Source: JAXHUA01 sp034189695
Lineage (GTDB): Bacteria; Chloroflexota; Dehalococcoidia; E44-bin15
NCBI GenBank assembly: GCA_034189695.1
Contig: JAXHUA010000014.1
Location: 1 to 14,361 of the forward strand
Direction: 5' to 3'
DNA length: 14,361 nt
How positions within the stretch are numbered: position 1 is the stretch's first letter; each line of letters opens with the position of its first letter. Shown here in pieces: positions 7,130-14,361 of the stretch. Both the position numbers and the translations under genes were made by a program. The notes below the pieces were generated by a model. That model was not told the DNA's origin. It did no database searches and saw only the letters and a list, made by a program, of their open reading frames with translations.

Positions 7130-8271
7130 TTCACCGCTGCTTCAGGTGTGGCTACTGCAAGTTCCCGACCAGCTACCTGGATGTCAACAACTGCCCCGCA
7201 TACGCCAGATACCGCCTCGAAAGCTACTCCACCGGTGGTCGATTGTGGCTCATCAGGGCATGGCTCAACGACGAAATGGAATGGACGGACCACCTGGCTG
7301 AGATAGTCTTCTCGTGCGCCACCTGTAAGAACTGCACCGAGCAGTGCCCGCTCCCATTCAGCCAGGACATCGTGAACATGATCGTCGCCGCCAGATGTGA
7401 GATGGTGGAGCGAGGCCTTATGCCCGCCGCAGTCCAGCAGTTCCTGGAGAACGTCCAGAGGCACGGCAATCCGTACGGCGCTCCACGTTCCAAGAGGGCC
7501 GAGTGGTTCCAGGGAACGGATGTCGAGCAGTATGACGGGCAGGAGTACCTCTACTACGTCGGTTGCGTCGGCTCCTACGATACGAGAGCGAGGGAGACAG
7601 CCCGGACACTTGCGCACGTTCTCAAGCGAGGCGGGGTATCCTTCGGCGTCCTGGGTGATAGGGAGAGCTGCGACGGCAATGACGTGGCCAAGCTGGGAGA
7701 GGAAGGCCTGTTCGAATCGCTCGCAGAGGAGAACATAGAGCAGTTCAAGGAGTTGGGTGTGACAAAGGTCGTCACGCTGTCACCGCACGCGTACAACGCC
7801 ATGAGAAATGACTACCCCAGCCTCAACGGCACGTTCGAGGTGTTCCACTACACTCAACTCCTCAACGAACTCATAAAGAAGGGCACGCTGGACCTGTCGC
7901 GCGGCTTCGACGCCAGAGTAACCTATCACGACCCCTGCTTTCTCGGTCGCTGGAACGGTGAATACGAGGCCCCCAGAGCGGCGCTCAGGGCCGTCCCTGG
8001 AATCGAGCTTGTCGAGATGGAGAGGAGCAGGGCGGACACCCTGTGCTGCGGCGGCGGAGGCGGCAACTTCTATACCGACTTCCTCGGCGGCAGCGAGGAC
8101 AGTCCAGCGCGTATCAGGATCAGACAGGCGCGTGACAGCGGCGCGCAAGTCGTTGCGGTAGCGTGTCCCAACTGCATGACCATGCTTGAGGACGCGGCAA
8201 AGGCGGAGCGCCTGGACGAAAGCCTCAGCATTCGTGATGTATCGGAGATAGTCGCTTCCGCCCTGGAGTAG
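7096..8271 (+). CDS. HdrD/GlcF-type iron-sulfur protein (two CCG domains, one degenerate)
   Basis: 391 aa. N-terminal ferredoxin-like cysteines are C15-C18-C21-C33 and C74-C77-C80-C84. The second CCG domain is complete: C281-X35-CC(317-318)-X38-C357-xx-C360, with the typical TYHDPC before and CCGGGGG within. The first CCG domain keeps its fold pattern (VGC at 155-157, ESC at 190-192, then SPHAYNAMRNDYP) but loses key ligands: the usual CCG is CDG (Asp193) and the usual CPHC is SPHA (Ser229, Ala232). It probably binds no cluster there, or an altered one. ATG at 7096 has GGAGG 7 nt upstream, inside the end of the FAD gene. Likely an electron-transfer partner of the FAD dehydrogenase, passing electrons toward a soluble or membrane acceptor not encoded in this window. 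Confidence 0.9.
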   Translation: MSLADYRYRDLIHRCFRCGYCKFPTSYLDVNNCPAYARYRLESYSTGGRLWLIRAWLNDEMEWTDHLAEIVFSCATCKNCTEQCPLPFSQDIVNMIVAARCEMVERGLMPAAVQQFLENVQRHGNPYGAPRSKRAEWFQGTDVEQYDGQEYLYYVGCVGSYDTRARETARTLAHVLKRGGVSFGVLGDRESCDGNDVAKLGEEGLFESLAEENIEQFKELGVTKVVTLSPHAYNAMRNDYPSLNGTFEVFHYTQLLNELIKKGTLDLSRGFDARVTYHDPCFLGRWNGEYEAPRAALRAVPGIELVEMERSRADTLCCGGGGGNFYTDFLGGSEDSPARIRIRQARDSGAQVVAVACPNCMTMLEDAAKAERLDESLSIRDVSEIVASALE

Positions 8272-8343
8272 AAGCGTTTCGCGTGCAATGCCAACGCCCA
8301 GTCTCCCACGCCCGCTTGCCTTCACTCACACAGGAGACCAGAA

Positions 8344-9126
8344 GTGAACGTAGTAGTAGCCATCAAGAAGGTGGTGGATACCTCGGAGGCCGCAGACGTT
8401 GTTGAGGTGGACGCCGCCGGCAAGGACATCAGCAAGGCGGGACTCGTCTCCAGGCTGAACGATTGGGACGGGTACGCCCTGGAGGAGGGCCTGCGGTGGC
8501 GCGAGAAGCTTGGTGGGACTGCGACAGCGCTGACAGTAGGCCCACGGGACTGGGATGATGTCCTCAGAACAGCGCTCGCTATGGGCGCCGATGCCGCCGT
8601 AAGGGTAGACGAGGACGCTGCCAGCATGGACTGCCGCTCTGTGGCCCGCATTCTCGCTACCGCCATCGGCAAGCTGCCGCACGACCTGGTTCTCTTTGGT
8701 GCGCAGTCCGAGGACTTCGGCAGCGCGCAACTCGGGCCGATGGTCGCCCAGATGCTCGGCCTTCCCCACGCCACGCTGGTCGTTGGCCTTGATGTCAATG
8801 ACGACCGCGTCCACGTCAGCAGGGAGATAGAAGGAGGGGCACGTGAGCTCTACACTCTCACCCTGCCGGCTCTGCTTACCATCCAGACGGGGCTCAACCG
8901 TCCAAGGTACGTGTCCTTCTCGCGCATCAAACGGGCTCGGGAGAAGGAAATTGGGGTGACTACGCTTCACGAGTTAGGCCTGTCTTCAGCTGACCTGGTC
9001 CCGTCCGTAACCCTGGAGAGACTGGAACTCACGCCTGCGGGCAGACGCGCAATGCTGATATCGGGGAATCCTGAAGAGGCTGCGGGCGCCCTGGCCACAC
9101 TACTCAAGGAATCGGGTGTTATCTAG
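8344..9126 (+). CDS. etfB: Electron transfer flavoprotein beta subunit
   Basis: 260 aa EtfB; with EtfA it forms the FAD/AMP (or two-FAD) heterodimer that moves electrons from dehydrogenases. Visible: N-terminal VVVAIKKVVDT, the nucleotide-binding segment GPRDWDDVLRTALAMGADAA, GAQSEDFGSAQLGPMVAQMLG, and the family signature SREIEGGARELYTLTLPALLTIQTGLNRPRY (split here: SREIEGG, then LPALLTIQTGLNRPRY). Starts with GTG, 7 nt after AGGAG at 8332-8336. The 72-bp gap from the preceding gene shows no promoter I can support, so it is probably in the same transcript. The adjoining FAD dehydrogenase and iron-sulfur proteins recall Etf-linked lactate dehydrogenase (LctBCD), where Etf confurcates electrons; whether this Etf bifurcates needs structural comparison. 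Confidence 0.93.
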   Translation: MNVVVAIKKVVDTSEAADVVEVDAAGKDISKAGLVSRLNDWDGYALEEGLRWREKLGGTATALTVGPRDWDDVLRTALAMGADAAVRVDEDAASMDCRSVARILATAIGKLPHDLVLFGAQSEDFGSAQLGPMVAQMLGLPHATLVVGLDVNDDRVHVSREIEGGARELYTLTLPALLTIQTGLNRPRYVSFSRIKRAREKEIGVTTLHELGLSSADLVPSVTLERLELTPAGRRAMLISGNPEEAAGALATLLKESGVI

Positions 9127-10101
9127 ATGGGGGACATACTCGTTGTCGCCGAGCATAGAGGCGGTCAGCTAGCCGCCGTCTCCCTTGAGATGCTGTCAAA
9201 AGGGAGAGAGCTGGCCAATCACTGCGGCGGCCAGGTGGCTGCCGTCGTCATCGGCAAGGATGCCGACCGATACGCGCGGCGACTCGCGCAGCACGCCGAC
9301 ACGGTAGTGGTAGTCGACCATCACGGGCTGGAAGACTCGCCGGCTGAGCCATCCCAGCGGGTGCTCAGCAGCATCGTTAGTGAGCGAAAGCCCAAGCTGG
9401 TCCTGATGGGGCACACCTCCTTCGCAATGGACCTGGCGCCAGCCCTTGCGGTCGAACTCGGGGCTGCCCTGGCCACCGATTGCCTCGATGTGTCCGCCAG
9501 GGATGGTGTTTTCAGGGTAACGACAGCCCCGTACAATGGCAAGGTAAGGGCCGTGTACGCGTTCGCCCCATCGGACATCATTATCGTGACCGGCCGTGCC
9601 GGCTCATTCCCGGTTGAGCAAGCCCAGGGCCAGGGCGACATCGAGGTCCTGGAGTACGATGTGGAGCAAGACGGTCAACGCAAGGTCTTCGAAGGGTACG
9701 TTGAACCTGAGGCCAGCGATGTGGATATAGCCCAGGCAAAGGTCGTCGTTTCGGTCGGCCGGGGCATCAAAGACAGCGACAAGCTTGAACTGGCGGAGGA
9801 ACTGGCCAGTGCATTGGGTGGAGTTGTGGCTTGCTCCCGCCCGATCGTGGACTACGGCTGGCTACCCGCCGGTCGACAGGTAGGCCAGTCCGGCAAGACG
9901 GTCACGCCGAAGCTGTACGTAGCGCTCGGCATAAGCGGTGCCTTCCAGCACGTGGTCGGTCTCACGGGCGCAAAGATGATCGTGGCCGTCAACAAGGACC
10001 CGCACGCACCCATATTCGGCGTCGCCGACTACGGCATAGTGGGCGACCTTTTCGAGGTAGTGCCCGCCCTCACACAGAAGGTACGTGAACTCAAGGCCTG
10101 A
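9127..10101 (+). CDS. etfA: Electron transfer flavoprotein alpha subunit
   Basis: 324 aa EtfA, usual length. The N-terminal domain (about 1-190) begins GDILVVAEHRGGQLAAVSLE. The C-terminal FAD-binding domain carries SRPIVDYGWLPAGRQVGQSG, then KLYVALGISGAFQHVVGL and VNKDPHAPIFGVADYGIVGD, the conserved EtfA flavin-site motifs. The ATG directly follows the etfB stop with zero spacing and no good ribosome binding site close by, so translation is probably coupled to etfB and keeps the subunits in 1:1 ratio. Last gene of the operon; the next gene has its own promoter. Works with EtfB as electron acceptor or donor for the FAD dehydrogenase upstream. Confidence 0.94.
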   Translation: MGDILVVAEHRGGQLAAVSLEMLSKGRELANHCGGQVAAVVIGKDADRYARRLAQHADTVVVVDHHGLEDSPAEPSQRVLSSIVSERKPKLVLMGHTSFAMDLAPALAVELGAALATDCLDVSARDGVFRVTTAPYNGKVRAVYAFAPSDIIIVTGRAGSFPVEQAQGQGDIEVLEYDVEQDGQRKVFEGYVEPEASDVDIAQAKVVVSVGRGIKDSDKLELAEELASALGGVVACSRPIVDYGWLPAGRQVGQSGKTVTPKLYVALGISGAFQHVVGLTGAKMIVAVNKDPHAPIFGVADYGIVGDLFEVVPALTQKVRELKA

Positions 10102-10157
10102 ACGCGATTCGTCGCAGCCAGGCTCGTGCCCAGGCCAGCCCCTGTCACGCTCAATCC

Positions 10158-10186
10158 TTGACCCTCTACCTGCCCACTGCTATAGT
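10158..10186 (+). promoter_or_regulatory. Sigma70-type promoter of the FMN oxygenase-like gene
   Basis: TTGACC at 10158-10163, a 17-bp spacer and TATAGT at 10181-10186 predict a start near 10193 and a leader of about 27 nt before the ATG at 10220. It separates this gene from the etf operon and rules out starts upstream of it. Confidence 0.65.
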
Positions 10187-10219
10187 TTCAGCAGTATTCT
10201 CTTGCAGGAGGTAACAAGC

Positions 10220-11191
10220 ATGCTCAAGACCAGGATAACTGAGATGCTCGGCATCCAGTATCCCATCGTCCAGGGCGGTATGGCCTGGCTCGCTGTGGCC
10301 GAGCTGGTATCCGCCGTGTCCAACGCCGGAGGCTTGGGCATCATCGGCTCCGTCTCGTTCTCGACGCCTGAGGAACTGAGGCAGGAGATCCGTAAGACGA
10401 GGGAGCTTACCGACAAACCCTTCGCGGTAAACATAACGATGCTCCCGGCGATGCGAGAAATCCCCAACGACGGCTTCGTGCAGATCGCCATCGAGGAAGG
10501 GGTGAAGATATTCGAGACCTCGGGAAGCCCTCCGACGGACTACATCGACGCCTTCAAGCAGGCTGGCGCAAAGGTGATGCACAAGGTGGGAAGGGTCAGA
10601 CACGCCCGGAGCGCGGAGAGAATGGGCTGCGACGCTGTCATTGCCGTCGGGTTTGAGGGAGCCGGGCACCCGCTCATGGACGACATCACTCTGTGGAACC
10701 TGATACCGCGCATGGCCGACGCGGTCAGCATCCCGGTCCTGGCCGCAGGCGGCAGTTCCGACGCACGGCAGTTGGTGGCCGCCCTGGCTCTGGGCGCCGA
10801 CGCGGTGTTCATGGGTACCAGATTCATGGTGACTCAGGAGTCCGTGGCCCATCCCGATTTCAAGCAGGCACTGGTCAACGCCACCGAGATGGACACCTGT
10901 ATGATCCAGCGCTCCATCCAGAACCAGACGCGTGTCCTTAAGAACAAGGCCGCTGAGCAGGTCCTCGCCATGGAACTGCGAGGGACAACCCTTGAGGAGT
11001 TGGTGCCATTCATCAGCGGGCAGCGTGGCAGGAGCGCTCTCCTCACCGGTCACGTGAACGCCGGCACCATGACCTGCGGTCAGGGCGTGGGTCTCATACA
11101 CAGCATACCCACGGTGAAAGAAGTCATCGAGGACATGGTAAACGGGGCGGAGGCACTCCTTCAGCAGATGGCCTCTGGGGTGCATGCATAG
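10220..11191 (+). CDS. Nitronate monooxygenase / enoyl-ACP reductase II (FabK)-like FMN protein
   Basis: 323 aa TIM-barrel FMN protein of the 2-nitropropane dioxygenase superfamily, which includes nitronate monooxygenases and the enoyl-ACP reductase FabK. Visible: N-terminal YPIVQGGMAWLAVAELV with AGGLGIIG (FMN cradle), VGFEGAGHP with His150 at the usual catalytic-His position, and the FMN-phosphate motifs PVLAAGGSSDARQLV and LGADAVFMGTRFMVTQES. ATG at 10220 has AGGAGG at 10206-10211; an in-frame extension to 10085 would read across the promoter and is rejected. Sequence alone does not separate detoxifying monooxygenase, FabK or other acyl-reductase roles. The single-gene transcription and neighbours do not decide it. 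Confidence 0.88.
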   Translation: MLKTRITEMLGIQYPIVQGGMAWLAVAELVSAVSNAGGLGIIGSVSFSTPEELRQEIRKTRELTDKPFAVNITMLPAMREIPNDGFVQIAIEEGVKIFETSGSPPTDYIDAFKQAGAKVMHKVGRVRHARSAERMGCDAVIAVGFEGAGHPLMDDITLWNLIPRMADAVSIPVLAAGGSSDARQLVAALALGADAVFMGTRFMVTQESVAHPDFKQALVNATEMDTCMIQRSIQNQTRVLKNKAAEQVLAMELRGTTLEELVPFISGQRGRSALLTGHVNAGTMTCGQGVGLIHSIPTVKEVIEDMVNGAEALLQQMASGVHA

Positions 11192-11237
11192 CCGTTACCG
11201 GACCACGGGCCCGCAAGAGCAGCCAAGGAGGACACAC

Positions 11238-11795
11238 GTGAAAGTGATCGGTGCCATCGGGCAAAACGGGTCGGGAAAGGACGCCGTGACCAAGCACCTT
11301 GGCACGAAGTATGGCCTGCCGCTTCTGTCCACCGGGGACATTGTGAGAGACATCGCGGCGAAAGAAGGGCTTGAGCCTTCAAGAACGAGTTTGCAGCAGA
11401 TCTCCGACCGCTACTTTCGGCAGTTTGGCGAAGGCTGCTTCGTCAAGATGATTGTCGACAGGCTGACACACAGCGATTGGCCCGTCGCCGCAATCACCGG
11501 CATTCGCTCACCCGAGGATGTCGCCATACTCAGAGATGCGTTTGGCGATGACTTCCTGCTGATACACGTGCACGTCACCGACGCGCGAGACCGCTACGAG
11601 AGGATGTGTAAGCGTGGCGAGGGTAGAGACCAGAACACGTATGACGAGTTCGCGCGACAGGACCAGGCAGAGGAAACGCTGTTCCATCTGAGCCAGGCTG
11701 CAAGTCTGGCGGATTGCTCCCTGCGCAACGACGGTACGCTTGAGGACCTTCATCGCGCACTCGACCGGTTGCTGGATGGGTGTGATTGGCTGTGA
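11238..11795 (+). CDS. UPF0200-like P-loop nucleotide kinase
   Basis: 185 aa. Walker A GQNGSGKD at residues 8-15 lies at the extreme N-terminus, followed by LSTGDIVRDIA as in adenylate-kinase and dephospho-CoA-kinase folds. Family-like later segments are GIRSPEDVAILRDAFGDDF (the first residue of the usual DGIRS is Thr87 here), RYERMCKRGEGRDQNTYDEF (lid region) and ADCSLRNDGTLEDL near the end. This order matches the UPF0200 group, common in archaea and of uncertain function; I would not name a substrate. GTG start at 11238 has AGGAGG at 11226-11231, 6 nt before it. The frame extends 18 codons further up into the end of the previous gene, but that extension lacks the P-loop context and is not chosen. 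Confidence 0.78.
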   Translation: MKVIGAIGQNGSGKDAVTKHLGTKYGLPLLSTGDIVRDIAAKEGLEPSRTSLQQISDRYFRQFGEGCFVKMIVDRLTHSDWPVAAITGIRSPEDVAILRDAFGDDFLLIHVHVTDARDRYERMCKRGEGRDQNTYDEFARQDQAEETLFHLSQAASLADCSLRNDGTLEDLHRALDRLLDGCDWL

Positions 11796-11912
11796 TAACC
11801 TTCGCCAGGTCCGCGCCCTGCATCTCGCCGGCGCTGCCTGGCCGCCGCTTGAGCCTGTCGGTCTGCCGCGGACGCATGCCTTGAAAATACACGGGACGCC
11901 CCACGAGAGCTG

Positions 11913-12548
11913 ATGTCACAGAACGCGATTACCACCATCGTCCTTGTCCGTCATGGCCAGACCGACTCGAACGCCGCCGCAGTGTACACGGGCCGGTCCG
12001 ATGAGGAACTCAACGACTCGGGCCGTGCCCAGGCGCGGCGTCTATCGTCCAGGCTCGCCAGCTTCCCCATCGCGCGTGTCTACACCAGCCCAATTCGCAG
12101 GACACACACCACCGCCTCAATCATTGCCGAGCCGCACAGGGTTGAGCCAGAGACCATGCAGGGACTTGTCGAGCTAGACCTGGGCGAGTGGCAGGGCCTG
12201 AACGCCACCCAGATTGCGACAAGGTGGCCAGATACCTGGCATCGGTCAAGGACCGACCCTTCCGACCTCGCCATACCCGGCGGTGAGACCTTCCCTCAGG
12301 TAACCCGACGCGCCGTCCGGGCGTTCGATGTGGCGGTCGAGGCCAACCCGGGCAAGTCCGTCGTCCTGGTCACACATGAAATCGTGGTCAAGCTCATCGT
12401 CACCCACGCCCTTGGCGCAACCAACAGCATCTACCGTCGCTTCCAGGTGACCAATGCTTCCCTCACCATCATACGCGTCGCCGATGGCACGTGCCGGCTT
12501 GTCACCCTCAACGACACGTCCCATCTGGAGAGCATCGCGTCTCCCTGA
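11913..12548 (+). CDS. Histidine phosphatase family protein (phosphoglycerate mutase-like)
   Basis: 211 aa histidine-phosphatase superfamily (PhoE/CobC/GpmB-like). The catalytic RHG is at residues 13-15 (VLVRHGQTDSN); the family's SPxxRxxxTA segment is SPIRRTHTTA with Arg63; Glu87 in VELDLGEWQG and the second His155 in VLVTHEIVVK complete the active-site set. It removes a phosphate from a small molecule or acts as a mutase; the substrate is not readable. It lies 117 bp after the kinase gene, with only a weak GAGAG (11905-11909) as ribosome binding site, and I see no clear promoter in the gap. A cobalamin role (CobC) is possible but no cobalamin genes are nearby. Confidence 0.87.
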   Translation: MSQNAITTIVLVRHGQTDSNAAAVYTGRSDEELNDSGRAQARRLSSRLASFPIARVYTSPIRRTHTTASIIAEPHRVEPETMQGLVELDLGEWQGLNATQIATRWPDTWHRSRTDPSDLAIPGGETFPQVTRRAVRAFDVAVEANPGKSVVLVTHEIVVKLIVTHALGATNSIYRRFQVTNASLTIIRVADGTCRLVTLNDTSHLESIASP

Positions 12549-12600
12549 CGCGCAGACCGACATCAAGACCGTCCGTCGCTCGTGCCACGAGGAGGCTGGA

Positions 12601-13611
12601 ATGAAGGCTCAGATTCTGGATGTCATATCTCCGGTTGAAGAACGGCCGCTCCGACTCGTCGACCTCCCTGTCCCCATGCCGGCCACCAAGGAGATACTGG
12701 TCAGGGTCTCGGCGTGTGGCGTGTGCCACACCGAGCTTGACGAGATCGAGGGGCGGTTGACGCCCAGGCTGCCGATAGTGCCCGGTCACGAGATCATCGG
12801 CAGAGTGGAACGCACCGGCCGCGATGTGCGCCGATTCAGCATTGGAGACCGCGTTGGCATCGCCTGGGTATTCTCCGCCTGCGGGCAATGCAGCTACTGC
12901 GTCCAGGGAAACGAGAACCTCTGCACCCAGTTCATGGGAACCGGCTGTGACGCCAATGGTGGCTACGCGGCATACACTCTCGTATCGGAAGACTATGCCT
13001 ACCCGATTCCCGAAAGGTTCGACGATTCCCAGGCAGCCCCACTGCTCTGCGCCGGCGCCATCGGATACCGCGACCTGCGACTCTCAGGCATCAGGCCCGG
13101 ACAGACCCTCGGCCTCTTCGGTTTCGGAGCGTCAGCGCATATCGTGCTCCAGGTGGCCAGGTACTGGGACTGTGAGGTGTTCGTCTTCACCAGAAGCGAA
13201 GAGCATCGCGACCTGGCGCGCCGCCTTGGCGCAACATGGGCAGGGGCACCCGATGACGACCCCCAGGTGAGACTCGCCTGTGCAATAGACTTCACGCCGG
13301 TTGGGGACACGGTCCCCAAAGCGCTGCGCGTGCTGGACAAGGGGGGAAGGCTGGTGATGGCGGTAATCCGGAAGCGGAACCCCATCCCTCCGATGGACTA
13401 TGCCCAGTTGCTCTGGGATGAGAAGGAACTGAAGAGCGTCGCCAATATCGCCCGGACGGACATCGAAGAGTTCCTCCCATTGGCTGCCCGGATACCGATT
13501 CTCCCCCAGGTGCAGGAGTTCGCGCTTGAACAGGCGAACGACGCGCTCATACTGCTCAAGCGTGGCGAGGTCCAGGGGGCGGCCGTTCTGAGAATGACCG
13601 AGACGCCCTGA
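12601..13611 (+). CDS. Zinc-dependent alcohol dehydrogenase (medium-chain)
   Basis: 336 aa member of the MDR alcohol dehydrogenase family. Catalytic zinc ligands are Cys42 (ACGVCHTEL), His63 (PGHE) and Cys150 (PLLCAGAIGY). Structural zinc ligands are Cys94, Cys97, Cys100 and Cys108 in ACGQCSYCVQGNENLC. The Rossmann fold has GLFGFGASAH (third Gly of GxGxxG is Ala) and the second strand ends in VFTRSEEH, with an Arg rather than the NAD-typical Asp, hinting at NADP(H); this is inference. ATG at 12601 follows GAGGAGG at 12589-12595; the open frame further upstream runs inside the phosphatase gene and is rejected. It is 52 bp from the phosphatase stop. Substrate alcohol or aldehyde is unknown; it converges with the minus-strand gene beyond. 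Confidence 0.92.
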   Translation: MKAQILDVISPVEERPLRLVDLPVPMPATKEILVRVSACGVCHTELDEIEGRLTPRLPIVPGHEIIGRVERTGRDVRRFSIGDRVGIAWVFSACGQCSYCVQGNENLCTQFMGTGCDANGGYAAYTLVSEDYAYPIPERFDDSQAAPLLCAGAIGYRDLRLSGIRPGQTLGLFGFGASAHIVLQVARYWDCEVFVFTRSEEHRDLARRLGATWAGAPDDDPQVRLACAIDFTPVGDTVPKALRVLDKGGRLVMAVIRKRNPIPPMDYAQLLWDEKELKSVANIARTDIEEFLPLAARIPILPQVQEFALEQANDALILLKRGEVQGAAVLRMTETP

Positions 13612-13669
13612 CGCCATCTCGCGCCACGCTGATACCCGCGCCCGCCAGCGCTGCTCCGTAGCTCGCAGC

Positions 13670-14233
13670 TCATCGGTGTCGCCAGCGCCACGGCAGCGGC
13701 AGGTACCTCGGCACACGCTGGCGGTAGAGGCTATACTCCTCGCCGAATTCCCGCTGCAAACGTCTCTCTTCGCCCCATGCTATCACCACGTAGGACAGCA
13801 GGCACAGAATCGGGAAGATGATCACGAGAAGCAATATCGACCGAAACAGAAACCCCGTCGACAGGTACACCGTCAGCGCCCCGAACACCATCGGGTTCCT
13901 CGTGTACCGGTAGGGGCCGCTTACAACCAGCCTCTGGGTCGGCGGCGAGACGGCGCCGCCGAACGTCTCGGCTGGCCCGCCCCTTCCCTTCACCAGCAGG
14001 TAGACGTTGGACCACGCGGCCCAGAAGAGGCCGAAAGCGACCAGCGGGATGAAGACCCCCAGAGCCACGACCGGCGAGAACGGCTGAGGCAGCGCAAGGA
14101 GCCTATCGACCAGGCGAGCGCAATACAACGCGAGCCAGGGTATACAGACCAGAAAGATGCACCTCCCAGCAAGTACCCAGCTACAAGCCTCACCAGCCTG
14201 GCCCCGGTTACCGCTCACATTCCTCAAGAGCAC
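13670..14233 (-). CDS. Isoprenylcysteine carboxyl methyltransferase-like membrane protein
   Basis: About 187 aa from GTG at 14233, preceded by GGAGGG 8 nt upstream; starts at 14305 or 14218 (both GTG) remain possible. Four hydrophobic stretches at about residues 24-42, 54-76, 115-130 and 131-152 suggest an integral membrane protein. The C-terminal half holds the ICMT/PEMT-family signature: GPYRYTRNPM (106-115), GEERRLQREFGEEY and VPRYLPLP. Family members methylate isoprenylated or lipid substrates using S-adenosylmethionine; many bacterial ones have no known substrate. It converges on the alcohol dehydrogenase gene with a 58-bp gap in which I see no clear terminator. The first 20 residues are uncertain. 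Confidence 0.8.
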   Translation of the reverse strand: MLLRNVSGNRGQAGEACSWVLAGRCIFLVCIPWLALYCARLVDRLLALPQPFSPVVALGVFIPLVAFGLFWAAWSNVYLLVKGRGGPAETFGGAVSPPTQRLVVSGPYRYTRNPMVFGALTVYLSTGFLFRSILLLVIIFPILCLLSYVVIAWGEERRLQREFGEEYSLYRQRVPRYLPLPWRWRHR

Positions 14234-14361
14234 CCGGCCCACCCTCCACCCCCACGAGCGGCGGTATCCCGCTCTCGCACCACACCCTGGTCCGGCGCAG
14301 CCCACACCCCAGGTACATTGCCATGCAGCCTTCTTGGCGTTCCAGCGCCCTCAGCATATCC
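14208..14361 (-). CDS. Possible C-terminal end of an unrecognised minus-strand gene
   Basis: From the window edge a minus-strand frame stays open to TAA at 14210-14208, about 50 codons, with third positions about three-quarters G or C. It includes an ATG at 14357-14355 (MLRALERQEGCMAMYLGCGL). If real, its stop overlaps the start region of the methyltransferase-like gene, as in an operon. I recognise no family, and the frame is short enough to be chance. Confidence 0.3.
   Translation of the reverse strand, partial: DMLRALERQEGCMAMYLGCGLRRTRVWCESGIPPLVGVEGGPGALEECER

Noticed and set aside
10085..10219. 45-residue N-terminal extension of the FMN protein
   Set aside because: It spans the promoter at 10158-10186, is not family-like, and the ATG at 10220 has an excellent AGGAGG.
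12454..12600. 49-residue N-terminal extension of the alcohol dehydrogenase
   Set aside because: It lies in the phosphatase gene in another frame; the ATG at 12601 has GAGGAGG just upstream and gives the usual family length.
1..14361. CRISPR arrays, tRNA, rRNA, insertion sequences and prophage genes
   Set aside because: No repeat-spacer array, cloverleaf, rRNA-like segment, transposase or terminal inverted repeat was seen; the only notable repeat is the two-copy element at 60-116.

Overview
The window is a GC-rich (roughly 60%), densely coded bacterial segment. It has tightly spaced forward-strand operons, strong AGGAGG-type ribosome binding sites and several GTG or TTG starts. I see no rRNA, tRNA, CRISPR array, transposase or phage gene. 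Gene content (an Etf-linked FAD dehydrogenase with HdrD-like iron-sulfur partners, a RuBisCO-like protein, a UPF0200-type kinase otherwise best known from archaea) and codon style would fit an anaerobic or facultative lineage such as Chloroflexota/Dehalococcoidia. That assignment is an inference and is not demonstrated by the sequence.

Region 1 (1-4341) is a three-gene operon: an FGGY-family carbohydrate kinase, a RuBisCO-like protein (RLP) and a saccharopine-dehydrogenase-like oxidoreductase. A sigma70-type promoter (TTGACA-16-TATGAT) precedes it, and two copies of an unusual 22-bp bipartite direct repeat lie just upstream at exactly 35 bp spacing. The RLP keeps the metal/carbamate lysine, both other catalytic lysines and the residues of one phosphate site, but lacks the second phosphate-site residues of true RuBisCO. 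With the kinase next door, the simplest model is that the kinase makes a mono-phosphorylated keto- or oxo-acid-type sugar, the RLP performs an enolate reaction on it (decarboxylation, isomerisation or carboxyl transfer), and the dehydrogenase handles a redox step. Known D-apiose pathways use RLPs on a mono-phosphorylated oxo-acid, but this gene set differs from them, so it may be a new pathway.

Region 2 (4342-4668) is a 327-bp intergenic stretch with a terminator-like hairpin, a short gene-like reading frame on the minus strand that may be a gene remnant, and a second strong promoter (TTGACA-16-TAGAAT).

Region 3 (4669-10101) is a five-gene electron-transfer operon: an HdrD/GlpC-type iron-sulfur protein, a GlcD/lactate-dehydrogenase-type FAD protein, a second HdrD/GlcF-type iron-sulfur protein, EtfB and EtfA. 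Together they look like an Etf-linked 2-hydroxyacid (or related) dehydrogenase complex, possibly flavin-bifurcating or confurcating. Both iron-sulfur proteins keep only one intact cysteine-rich CCG domain.

Region 4 (10102-13611) carries less obviously linked genes: a nitronate monooxygenase/FabK-like flavoprotein with its own promoter, a UPF0200-like P-loop kinase, a histidine phosphatase and a zinc-dependent alcohol dehydrogenase.

Region 5 (13612-14361) is on the minus strand: an isoprenylcysteine-methyltransferase-like membrane protein, and what may be the C-terminal end of another gene running off the window edge.
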